Below, piece after piece: positions 6,199-13,671 of a stretch of 29,919 nucleotides of DNA. Each line of letters begins with the position of its first letter. Position 1 is the first letter of the stretch. The position numbers and the translations under genes were made by a program. Origin of the DNA: a virus; the IMG/VR virus record IMGVR_UViG_3300012919_000025, positions 1-29,919 of that record. One strand, given 5' to 3'. The notes below the pieces were generated by a model. That model saw only the letters and a program-made list of their open reading frames with translations, was not told the origin of the DNA and did not search any database.

Positions 6199-7021
6199 AC
6201 TAGTATGGGAGGATATCTTTGCTAGAGTGCATGATTTACCTAATGGAAAATACTATGGAGTTCCAAGAGGTGGAACAATAGTTGCAGGTTTAACTGGTCA
6301 GGCAGTTGATACTCCTGAAGAGGCTGACTACATAATAGATGACCTAATAGATAGTGGTAGAACAAGAGATAAGTGGAAAGAAAAATATCCTGATAAACCA
6401 TTTGTGGCTTTATATAATAAACAAAATGGTGATAAGTATTTAGGTTGGATTGAGTTTCCTTGGGAAGAAAAAGGTGAAAGAGATGCAGAAGATAGTGTAG
6501 CTAGATTATTACAAGCATTTGGTGAAGACACAAATAGAGAGGGTCTAAGGGAAACACCTAAAAGGTATGTTAAGTTTTTTAAGGAATTTCTAAACCCACC
6601 AGATTGGAAGTGTACGACATTTGATAGTGAGGGATATGATGAAATGATAGTACAAACTAATATACCTTATCATTCTTTATGTGAACATCATATAGCACCA
6701 TTCTTTGGTGTAGGTCATATAGCTTACATACCTGACAAAAGAATAGTTGGTTTAAGTAAATTAGCAAGAACCTTAGAAACATTTTCCAGAAGATTACAAA
6801 ATCAAGAAAGAATAACAAATCAGGTAGCTGAATTTTTACAAAACCAATTGAACCCTAAAGGTGTGGCAGTAGTACTAACTGCAAAACATATGTGTATGGA
6901 AATGAGAGGTGTAAAGAAACACGATACATATACAACCACTTCTAAATTAATTGGCTCATTCAAAGAAGACCACAAGTGCAAAGCAGAGTTCTTACAATAC
7001 ATATCTAATGCAACAAAATAA
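6182..7021 (+). CDS. folE: Phosphoribosyltransferase-like / GTP cyclohydrolase I fusion
   Basis: This 279-aa protein has two parts. Residues about 1-95 form a short type-I phosphoribosyltransferase-like domain: YYGVPRGG (24-31) and the PRPP loop IIDDLIDSGRT (51-61). Residues about 98-279 are GTP cyclohydrolase I: RETPKRYVKFF (123-133), SLCEHHIAPFFGVGHIAYIP, GLSKLARTLETFSRRLQNQE, and AKHMCMEMRG. Zinc ligands Cys167, His170 and Cys238 are all present. FolE turns GTP into dihydroneopterin triphosphate, the QueD substrate. The PRTase part might salvage guanine or a 7-deazaguanine base to a nucleotide, but that is inference. Its stop overlaps the next ATG by 1 nt (TAATG). Confidence 0.85.
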   Translation: MTKKIKLVWEDIFARVHDLPNGKYYGVPRGGTIVAGLTGQAVDTPEEADYIIDDLIDSGRTRDKWKEKYPDKPFVALYNKQNGDKYLGWIEFPWEEKGERDAEDSVARLLQAFGEDTNREGLRETPKRYVKFFKEFLNPPDWKCTTFDSEGYDEMIVQTNIPYHSLCEHHIAPFFGVGHIAYIPDKRIVGLSKLARTLETFSRRLQNQERITNQVAEFLQNQLNPKGVAVVLTAKHMCMEMRGVKKHDTYTTTSKLIGSFKEDHKCKAEFLQYISNATK

Positions 7022-7959
7022 TGGCAATAATTCTAGTACATATTGAACCCTTAGAAGAACGCTATTCAAAGCAATGGTTAGATGACCTAAAGGATAAGGT
7101 TGATGTTATATTAGGTAGTACTGAAGAACAAGTAATAAAAGATGGTGAATTTCTAGATGTTTACGATACTAACTTATTCAAACTTAATCAAGGTATTGAT
7201 ATAATAAATTATGTTAGAACTCATAAACTTACTAAAGATGATACTATATTTTTTCTTGATTTATGGAATCCAGTAGTAACAATGTTAGGTTATGTTAGAG
7301 ATTGTATGAATTTAGATTTCAAAATTGCAGGTATGTTACACGCAGGTACTTGGGATGAATGGGACTTTCTATCAAGAAGTGGTATGGGCAGATGGGCAAA
7401 AGGATTAGAGTACTCAATGATACAAGTGGCTGATAAAGTTATAGTGGCTACTGAATTTCATAAAGAATTAATCAGAAAAGATATAATGGAATTTACTAAT
7501 ATTATTGTAGAAGATTTTCCTATTTTTACAGATGATATAGTTCTTGACAAAAAAAATATAGTTGTATTTCCACACAGACTAGCACCTGAAAAGGATGTAG
7601 ATTATTTTTGGAATGTAGCAAAAGAGTATAAGAAAAAATACAATGATGATACTGTATTTATAGAATCAGTAGGTAATTGTAACAGTAAACAAGACTACTA
7701 TAATTTATTAGCAGAAAGTAAGGTTAGTTTTAGTAGTGCTAAACAAGAAACATTTGGTATTGCAATGTTAGAAAGTTTGAATTTAGGTTGTATTCCAGTA
7801 GTTCCAAATAGATTAAGTTATAGAGAAACTTTACCAGGTTATACTTATAATAATATTGAAGAGGCTATTGAAATGGTTAGAGATGGTATTATGAATTGGA
7901 AAAGGCCTAAAAAATATACTGTAAATAACTTTGACAATATATTGAAAAGATTAAAATGA
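7021..7959 (+). CDS. GT-B glycosyltransferase (GT4-like)
   Basis: This 312-aa protein has a GT-B pattern. The C-terminal half has FPHRLAPEKDVDYFW (183-197), corresponding to the sugar-donor R-x-x-x-x-K region, and ETFGIAMLE (243-251), an intact E-x7-E motif of GT4-type retaining enzymes, followed by SLNLGCIPVVPN. The N-terminal half opens with IILVHIEPL and contains GMLHAGTWDEW and ADKVIVATEFHKE, the acceptor domain. The H-R-x-x-x-E-K-x-x-x-x-F segment and the opening I-E-P recall tRNA-queuosine mannosyltransferase (QTMAN/GTDC1), which glycosylates a 7-deazaguanine. It lies between folE and dpdA with TAATG and ATGA junctions. I infer that it acts on the modified base; another acceptor is possible. 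Confidence 0.7.
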   Translation: MAIILVHIEPLEERYSKQWLDDLKDKVDVILGSTEEQVIKDGEFLDVYDTNLFKLNQGIDIINYVRTHKLTKDDTIFFLDLWNPVVTMLGYVRDCMNLDFKIAGMLHAGTWDEWDFLSRSGMGRWAKGLEYSMIQVADKVIVATEFHKELIRKDIMEFTNIIVEDFPIFTDDIVLDKKNIVVFPHRLAPEKDVDYFWNVAKEYKKKYNDDTVFIESVGNCNSKQDYYNLLAESKVSFSSAKQETFGIAMLESLNLGCIPVVPNRLSYRETLPGYTYNNIEEAIEMVRDGIMNWKRPKKYTVNNFDNILKRLK

Positions 7960-8828
7960 AAATATTTCTAGCTGGTGTTGAGGGCGGTGACCCACAAAAG
8001 ATTAGAGAGTATATAGAATATGCTTTCTATTCATATTATTACCTTAGAAATGGTGATAAGCAGTTAGAGGGTGCTATTGACGCTCACAAAATACTATTCA
8101 TTGATAGTGGTGCACACTCATTCTTCAATGAAAAAAGTGATGAGGGAGTAATGAGTGCTTCATATCACACAAAGAAAACTAAAACAAAAGAAACACCAGA
8201 AGAATATTTTGAAAAATATTTACACTGGATAGTAAAAAATTATAGAAAAATAGATTATTATGCTGAATTAGATATAGGTGAATTAGTAGGACAAGATGTA
8301 GTTTTAGAATGGAGAGAAAGATTAAAAGAAAAAAATGTATATGATAAGTGTGTACCAGTATATCACCCTACTTGTATGACTTGGGACGATTATATTGATA
8401 TGTTAGATGACTGCACTAGTGGTTACATTGCATTAGAGGGAGATAGAGGTAATAGAAAAAGACTTAACTATAATAAACTAATAAAACCTGCATATGAAAG
8501 AGGTATTAAGGTTCACGGTTTTGCTATGACTAAAACAGAAGTACTTAAAAATTATCCTTTCTATTCAGTAGATAGTACAAGTTGGATGCAAAGTGAGATG
8601 TATGGAACAATACCTTTTCACAAAAATGGTAGTATTAAAGCATTAAGATATAGTGATAAAGAAAAATTAATAGAAAAATTAGGTGACCTTGATGTGAATA
8701 TACTATTTGGTGAGGATAAGGCAGTTAGAAGATTATATACAATGAAATTTGGAATAAGAGCTTACAAAGAATACGAACATTTTTATACAAAACTATGGCA
8801 AAAAAGAAACATAAACTGGGATATCTAG
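7956..8828 (+). CDS. dpdA: DpdA-like DNA guanine transglycosylase
   Basis: DpdA proteins are TGT-fold enzymes that swap guanine in DNA for a 7-deazaguanine base. This 290-aa protein shows the motifs: FIDSGAHSFF (48-57, Asp50 corresponds to the TGT general-base Asp in DSGG), YAELDIGELVG (102-112), VPVYHP (133-138), HGFAMT (187-192) and YSVDSTSWMQ (203-212), where Asp206 is a good candidate nucleophile. It lacks the long tRNA-binding C-terminal domain of archaeal TGT. It is joined by ATGA to the glycosyltransferase and overlaps the ParB-like gene by 34 nt. With folE, queD and queE it makes a phage DNA-modification operon. Substrate base is probably CDG. Confidence 0.8.
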   Translation: MKIFLAGVEGGDPQKIREYIEYAFYSYYYLRNGDKQLEGAIDAHKILFIDSGAHSFFNEKSDEGVMSASYHTKKTKTKETPEEYFEKYLHWIVKNYRKIDYYAELDIGELVGQDVVLEWRERLKEKNVYDKCVPVYHPTCMTWDDYIDMLDDCTSGYIALEGDRGNRKRLNYNKLIKPAYERGIKVHGFAMTKTEVLKNYPFYSVDSTSWMQSEMYGTIPFHKNGSIKALRYSDKEKLIEKLGDLDVNILFGEDKAVRRLYTMKFGIRAYKEYEHFYTKLWQKRNINWDI

Positions 8829-9448
8829 ATATAGATGTCAACCAATTAGTAAAAGCTGATTGGAACTATAAAGAAGATGACAAAGAGTTATCTAAAAAAC
8901 TAAAAAAGAATATTGAAGAAGAGGGTATAATTCAAAATCTAATAGTAAGGGAGTTAGGAGATAAGTATGAAGTAGTCAATGGCAACCATAGATTAGATGT
9001 AATGAACGATTTAGGTATCACTAAGGTACATGTATATAACTATGGTAAAATATCTAAGAATAAAGCTATGGAGGTAGCTATTAAGACTAATGAAACTGCT
9101 TTCAAAACTAATGCTCTTAAATTAGGAGAAACCTTTTCTGAATTAACAAAAGAATATGATATAGATTATTTAGCAGATAGTTTACCATTCAAGAAACAAG
9201 AAATAACTAATATGATTGAATTGTTAGAATTTGATTGGACTAAATTTGATGATGATGATGAATTAGATTTAGAAGAACCAGACCCATTCAATCACACAAT
9301 TAAACTAAAAGTAACAAAAGAGGTATATGAAAATTGGATTAACCTTAAAAAAAGGATGTTTGAAATAAATGGATATGACAATGATAGTAAGGTTATAGAG
9401 TTTGCTATTATAGAGGCATTAAATATACCCTTAGAAAGCCTTAAATAA
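8795..9448 (+). CDS. ParB/Srx-like nuclease-domain protein
   Basis: This 217-aa protein has the ParB N-terminal fold: IDVNQLVKADWNYK, then LSKKLKKNIEEEGIIQNLIVRE, then KYEVVNGNHRLDVMNDLGITKVHVYNY, where G-N-H-R corresponds to the ParB box II (G-x-R-R/H-R). An acidic stretch (DDDDELDLEEPDP, about 150-165) separates it from a C-terminal domain that looks like a helical DNA-binding or ribbon module (TIKLKVTKEVYENW...). ParB-like proteins are often found directly before phage terminase genes, as here, where they may help mark or process DNA for packaging. Enzymatic activity cannot be judged. The ATG lies 34 nt inside dpdA. Confidence 0.75.
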   Translation: MAKKKHKLGYLDIDVNQLVKADWNYKEDDKELSKKLKKNIEEEGIIQNLIVRELGDKYEVVNGNHRLDVMNDLGITKVHVYNYGKISKNKAMEVAIKTNETAFKTNALKLGETFSELTKEYDIDYLADSLPFKKQEITNMIELLEFDWTKFDDDDELDLEEPDPFNHTIKLKVTKEVYENWINLKKRMFEINGYDNDSKVIEFAIIEALNIPLESLK

Positions 9449-9462
9449 CGGTTAAATAACGG
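9441..9462 (+). repeat. Tandem 11-bp repeat before terminase genes
   Basis: TTAAATAACGG occurs twice head to tail (9441-9451 and 9452-9462). It spans the stop codon of the ParB-like gene and ends 3 nt before the ATG of the candidate small terminase. CG dinucleotides are rare in this genome, so a repeat carrying one in each copy stands out. It could be a binding site for the terminase small subunit or ParB-like protein, or a simple duplication. Confidence 0.6.
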
Positions 9463-9465
9463 TGT

Positions 9466-9777
9466 ATGGGAGAATTTCCAAATAAAAAAACACAATTTAG
9501 TAAGACTAATCAGCCTGAAAATAGAGGCAGACCTAAAGGAAGTAGAAATGTAGCTACAGTATTGAAAGAATTATTAGCTACACAAGATAAACAATTAGGT
9601 GGTGATGGTGACTTTGGTAGTCCTTTGGCTAAGATGTTATTGAAGATAGCATTTGATAAGGATAGTTCTAACAATGATAAACTAAAAGCAATAAGAGAGA
9701 TACTTGATAGAGTAGAGGGTAAAGCAGAACAAGTAATAAGTATAAATACAAAACCACCAAGCTGGATAGATGACTAA
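9466..9777 (+). CDS. Candidate terminase small subunit (DUF5681-like N-terminus)
   Basis: This 103-aa protein begins with FSKTNQPENRGRPKGSRN, the DUF5681-type motif seen at the start of many small terminase-like phage proteins. It is followed by a helical region (TVLKELLATQDKQ, LLKIAFDKDSSNNDKLKAIREILDRVEGKAEQ) typical of the family. The N-terminal Arg-Gly-Arg-Pro-Lys-Gly segment could contact DNA in an AT-hook manner. It overlaps the large terminase gene by 8 nt, which strongly suggests partnership in recognising and packaging phage DNA. The very short length is within range for this group. Confidence 0.7.
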   Translation: MGEFPNKKTQFSKTNQPENRGRPKGSRNVATVLKELLATQDKQLGGDGDFGSPLAKMLLKIAFDKDSSNNDKLKAIREILDRVEGKAEQVISINTKPPSWIDD

Positions 9778-10909
9778 TGCTAAACCATATTATGACCTAA
9801 AAAAAAGTAATAAAAGAATAACAATATTACAAGGGGGAACTAGAAGTGGTAAAACATATTCTGTATTATTGGCTTTGATAGAGTTTGCTTGGAAGAATAA
9901 AAACAAAGGATTATATATAACCATTTGTAGAAAAACTTTTCCAGCTTTAAGGGCAAGTAGTATGAGAGATTTCTTTTCTATACTACAGAAAGAAGATTTA
10001 TATAGTGAGGAGTTTCATAACAAATCACAATATACTTATGAATTATATGGCAACACTTTTGAATTTATATCTACTGACCAACCACAAAAGGTTAGAGGTA
10101 GAAAAAGAGATGTGCTATTTATGAATGAAGCTAATGAGTTTTCATTAGAAGATTATACCCAGTTATCATTAAGGACAACATATAAGATTATACTTGATTA
10201 CAACCCTTCAGATGAATTTCATTGGATATATGATAGGTTGATAGAAAGGGATGATTGTGATTTTCATAAATCTACATACTTAGATAATCCATATTTAGAA
10301 GATAGTGTGGTTGAAGAAATAGAAAGGTTAAGAAACCTTGACCCAAACTATTGGAGAATATATGGCTTAGGAGAAAGAGGTGTTGGTATTGCAACAATAT
10401 ATAATCATTGGGAGTATTGTGATACCTTACCAAATAACCCTGATGAAATAATCTATGGACTAGACTTTGGCTATAATAATCCTAGTGCGTTAGTGAGGGT
10501 CTATATAAAAGACCAAGATATATATGCAGAAGAGGTGATGTATAAACAACACTTAACTACTTCTGATTTAATTAATAAACTAAAGACATTTGATTTAGGT
10601 AACAAGACTATTTGGTGTGATGCTGCTGAACCTAAAACTATACACGAAATAGCCAATAGTGGTTTCATAGTTAAGCCAGCAGATAAGAATGTAAAAAAAG
10701 GTATTGATAAATTAAAGAGTGTTAAAATATTTATATCAAAAGAATCAAATAATTTATTAAAAGAAATAAAAACTTATAAATGGAAACAAGATAGAGATGG
10801 TAAAGTGTTAGATGAACCAGTAAAAGTTCACGACCATTTGATGGATGGTTTAAGATATGCAGTATATAATCATCTGAAAACAGATAATAAAATTACATTT
10901 TTTTCATAA
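9770..10909 (+). CDS. terL: Terminase large subunit
   Basis: This 379-aa ATP-driven packaging motor and nuclease has a Walker A motif GGTRSGKT (22-29), a Walker B segment VLFMNEANE (115-123) and a coupling-type motif ILDYNPSDEFHWIYD. The C-terminal RNase H-like nuclease has GLDFGYNNPSALV with the first catalytic Asp, TIWCDAAEPKTI with the second, and DHLMDGLRYAVY near the end with the last. It resembles the PBSX/Terminase_3 group. It packages DNA into the prohead through the portal encoded 16 kb downstream. After its stop there is a 47-nt gap. Confidence 0.93.
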   Translation: MTNAKPYYDLKKSNKRITILQGGTRSGKTYSVLLALIEFAWKNKNKGLYITICRKTFPALRASSMRDFFSILQKEDLYSEEFHNKSQYTYELYGNTFEFISTDQPQKVRGRKRDVLFMNEANEFSLEDYTQLSLRTTYKIILDYNPSDEFHWIYDRLIERDDCDFHKSTYLDNPYLEDSVVEEIERLRNLDPNYWRIYGLGERGVGIATIYNHWEYCDTLPNNPDEIIYGLDFGYNNPSALVRVYIKDQDIYAEEVMYKQHLTTSDLINKLKTFDLGNKTIWCDAAEPKTIHEIANSGFIVKPADKNVKKGIDKLKSVKIFISKESNNLLKEIKTYKWKQDRDGKVLDEPVKVHDHLMDGLRYAVYNHLKTDNKITFFS

Positions 10910-10956
10910 TCCAGTTATGCTTTGTATATTATCAAAACTAAAATTATTATTGCAAT

Positions 10957-11352
10957 ATGAGATATACTATGAAAGTGGTAAATAATAAGCAAGGACAAAT
11001 ACTTGAAGATTATATAAATTTTTTGTTATTGAAAGCATATGAATTAACAGAAGATAATGACAATGGTAAATTTCTTAGATATGTGCAAATTATGAAAGGT
11101 ATAATATCACAAGCTAATTACTATACTGAACAACCAGATATGGAAGAGGCAGAACTAATACATCAATGGTTATTTATGACACCTAATCTAATGTTTCATT
11201 CTTTCAATGGTTTTATGTGTGGATTAGGAGAAACAGAAGAAGTCAATAATGATGACCTAATGAATGAAACTTTTAGTGTACTATCTAAGTTAAGTAGTAT
11301 GGCCAATAAACAAAATTTAGAACCAAACTTTATAGATTATGTTAGTAGTTGA
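10957..11352 (+). CDS. Hypothetical protein, 131 aa
   Basis: This is a helical protein of unknown function. Residues 10-55 form amphipathic helices (EDYINFLLLKAYELTEDNDNGKFLRYVQIMKGIISQAN), and a Met- and Phe-rich segment follows (LFMTPNLMFHSFNGFMCGLGETEE), then acidic helices. It sits between terminase and the frameshifted chaperone gene and overlaps the latter by 14 nt. It may be a tail completion or accessory structural protein, but no motif supports this. Its start follows the word ATTGCAATATGA, nearly identical to the sequence at the protease gene start. Confidence 0.6.
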   Translation: MRYTMKVVNNKQGQILEDYINFLLLKAYELTEDNDNGKFLRYVQIMKGIISQANYYTEQPDMEEAELIHQWLFMTPNLMFHSFNGFMCGLGETEEVNNDDLMNETFSVLSKLSSMANKQNLEPNFIDYVSS

Positions 11353-11980
11353 ATATGAAAAAATAAAAAAATATGTTCCAACAGATTGGAAAGATATAAC
11401 AATAAGAGAGTTTCATAACTTATATCAGGTTATATACAAATATGAAGATGATGATTTAGATAATGATGAGGTAAAAAAATTAATGTTCCTAAAAGAATAT
11501 GCAAGTTTTTTACTAAAGGAAGAAAGAAGTTATATAGAAAGAATGGAGGTAGAAGATATAGAACATTTGGTACAAGCCACTAATAAACTAATGACACAAT
11601 ATGAACCACAAAATTTAGAAAACTTTACCTATGAAGATGTTAAGTATTATTTTCCTAGGGATATTTCTAAACAAACCTTTGGTGAATATATAGAATGCCA
11701 GGCACTTGAAAAGAGTGCTAAGGTTATGAAGAATGGTAAGTTTGATGTGATAGCAGAACAGATGGCTAGGTTGTGTAAAACAGATGATGAATTAGGAACA
11801 TATTTAGATGAGGAAGTAGTTCAAGAAAGAGCAGAAAAATTTAAAGATTTGACAATGGATATAGTATGGGAGTTCAATTTTTTTTTGCTCAATTTTCAAA
11901 AGAACTTGGCAAAAGGTTTCCGAATCTATGGGGAGGAAAAACTGGGTCTATTGAAGCCATTAGAGCAGGTAAATTATTAG
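11339..11980 (+). CDS. Tail assembly chaperone, zero-frame product (G-like)
   Basis: This 213-aa product has the feel of tail assembly chaperones in Bacteroidota phages: a start MLVVEYEKIKKYVPTDWKDITIREFHNLYQV, acidic middle, then RDISKQTFGEYIECQALEKSAKV and helices. In the zero frame it runs through the T9 tract at 11878-11886 and stops about 30 codons later, giving the short, abundant form. Such chaperones bind the tape measure and help polymerise the tail tube. The usual position is just before the tape measure gene, whereas here four tail genes lie between. Start overlaps the previous gene by 14 nt. Confidence 0.65.
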   Translation: MLVVEYEKIKKYVPTDWKDITIREFHNLYQVIYKYEDDDLDNDEVKKLMFLKEYASFLLKEERSYIERMEVEDIEHLVQATNKLMTQYEPQNLENFTYEDVKYYFPRDISKQTFGEYIECQALEKSAKVMKNGKFDVIAEQMARLCKTDDELGTYLDEEVVQERAEKFKDLTMDIVWEFNFFLLNFQKNLAKGFRIYGEEKLGLLKPLEQVNY

Positions 11981-12177
11981 AACCTTATGGTTGGTTAAAT
12001 AGTTTATACAGAGTAGCAGAGAAAAAGATATTTGATAAGAAAGATATGACCCCAGTAGAAAGTGTAAAAAGAGAAAATGTATTGAAAGTGTTTACATATT
12101 TAAGTTGGTTGAATGCAGTTAATGATAGTGAAACTATGTATCACGAATTAATGAATAAAAAGAAAAATAAAAAATAA
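11339..12177 (+). CDS. Tail assembly chaperone, -1 frameshift product (GT-like)
   Basis: A -1 slip on T9 joins the zero-frame protein to an open frame that ends at 12177. The fusion is about 279 aa: 182 residues up to codon 11882-11884, then 97 more beginning FAQFSKELGKRF. The extension has the style of TAC C-terminal parts: GKLLEPYGWLNSLYRVAE and VFTYLSWLNAVNDSE. The downstream frame stays open across the whole overlap, with good protein-like composition, and continues 197 nt beyond the zero-frame stop. Known TAC genes of many siphoviruses use the same device. An ATG at 11866 in the -1 frame could alternatively start a separate 103-aa protein. Confidence 0.6.
11878..11886 (+). other. Slippery T9 tract for -1 frameshifting
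   Basis: Nine consecutive T residues read AAT TTT TTT TTG in the zero frame. A T-TTT-TTT heptamer allows both tRNAs to slip back one base with full pairing. It lies inside the overlap of the two chaperone frames. No strong downstream hairpin was evident to me by eye. A homopolymer miscount of one base would also fuse the frames, so read-level support is needed. Confidence 0.6.
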
Positions 12178-12182
12178 ATAAT

Positions 12183-13670
12183 ATGGCTCATGTATTTGGA
12201 TTAAATAAAATAAAAGACGCTATGACTTCAGTGTGGGGCTATGGTGATATAATATTTTCTAAAGAACCTAATGAAATAAACTTTAATCATAACAATATAT
12301 ATCCAATGGCAGTTGTGGTTCAACCAGAATCAGCAACACCTAGTATCTATGATGGTTGGGAAGATTATAGTTATACAGTTTATTTCTGTATGTTGTGGAA
12401 AAAGACTAACAGAAGTGCAGGACCTATTGAACAAAAATGGGACAATATACAAAGGATTGCAAATGAATGGTTAGATAATTTATTACAAATATATAACAAT
12501 GAAGACCTTATCTTAGACCCTACGACATTGAATATAACAAGACATAAGAACTTTGGTAATGATAAGGTTTTGGCTATACAGTTTGATTTTGTCTTACAAG
12601 GTTTTAGGACTTGTTTTAATCCACAAAAGTTTCACCCTGATAGTTTCAATGCATCTAATATATCACAACCAGGTGGCAAATTAAGTATGTATCCTGCTAA
12701 TGGTACAAAGTCTTATGAGGCTAAACAAGAATGCAGAGGTTGGTGGAGGTTTGATGGTTGGAAAGAAACAATACTTCATCAAACTGTTAGATATGTTAAA
12801 GGTTTGAATGATATGGGTTTATGGAAAAGAACAGAAAACAATCAAGATGTAACACACAAATTGAAAAGCTTTGGTTATGATTCAGAAGATAAACTTAAGA
12901 TGAGTGTATTGAATAGTAATGATAGTGCAGGTAATGAAATATTTTTTGGTGAAGGAACTAAACAAAACAAAACACCTAGTGCTACACAACAACACCCAGG
13001 ATACACTATAGAAAAAAAAGGTGATATGGCAACCAATCCAGAAGATATGCAATTTCAAGCGTTGAATGGTAATGAGTTTAGTTTAGGTTTTGTATTTGAA
13101 TTAGGTAGAGATGATACTGCTGATGAAAATGCTTTCATATTTAATAGTGATAATGGAATCATAGAGGCAAATGGCACAGAATATTATGGTTATGGTTTTG
13201 CAATTAGTGCTATTGCAGGAGGTATTCTAAAATTTACTTTCATTAGTGCTGCTGGTAATCTTCAATCACAAAATGTTGATGTCACAGATTTATTTGGTAC
13301 TGATATATATACAAAAGAAAATAGAGTTGTATCTATGATAGTAACATATGATGGTCAAAGAAGTGTCAAAATCTTTGTACCTAATCATAATTCAGCTAGA
13401 GTATCATTAGTAATGCCTTTAGATACTACTGGTTTATCAGGTCCTAATTTTCAACCTTGGTGGGGGCTATTTGATAATTCAGTATTTTGTAAAGCTAATC
13501 CAACTGTTCAATCTATGAGAAATAGTTGTTGGAGAAATAATTGTTATGAATTTTTAGTATATAATTATGATATGAGTACTTATACTGACCACGAAACTAC
13601 TGTAACACAACCAAAGAAAATAAATAACTATTGGAAACAAAAATATAATATTGAATTAAACAACTTATAA
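12183..13670 (+). CDS. Tail protein: tail-terminator-like N-part plus LamG-like C-part
   Basis: This 495-aa protein appears composite. Residues 1-150 look like a small tail-completion or terminator domain (YPMAVVVQPESATPSIYDGWEDYSYTVYFCML, then an IQRIANEWLDNLLQ helix and IQFDFVLQGF), a layout seen in tail terminator proteins. Residues about 170-490 are beta-rich with aromatic residues; NEFSLGFVFELGRDD, RVVSMIVTYDGQRSVKIFVP and a terminal CYEFLVYN segment are typical of a laminin-G/concanavalin jelly roll, which can bind sugars. The gene begins 5 nt after the chaperone stop. I infer a tail end protein with an exposed carbohydrate-binding domain. No catalytic motif is seen. Confidence 0.5.
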   Translation: MAHVFGLNKIKDAMTSVWGYGDIIFSKEPNEINFNHNNIYPMAVVVQPESATPSIYDGWEDYSYTVYFCMLWKKTNRSAGPIEQKWDNIQRIANEWLDNLLQIYNNEDLILDPTTLNITRHKNFGNDKVLAIQFDFVLQGFRTCFNPQKFHPDSFNASNISQPGGKLSMYPANGTKSYEAKQECRGWWRFDGWKETILHQTVRYVKGLNDMGLWKRTENNQDVTHKLKSFGYDSEDKLKMSVLNSNDSAGNEIFFGEGTKQNKTPSATQQHPGYTIEKKGDMATNPEDMQFQALNGNEFSLGFVFELGRDDTADENAFIFNSDNGIIEANGTEYYGYGFAISAIAGGILKFTFISAAGNLQSQNVDVTDLFGTDIYTKENRVVSMIVTYDGQRSVKIFVPNHNSARVSLVMPLDTTGLSGPNFQPWWGLFDNSVFCKANPTVQSMRNSCWRNNCYEFLVYNYDMSTYTDHETTVTQPKKINNYWKQKYNIELNNL

Positions 13671-13671
13671 A

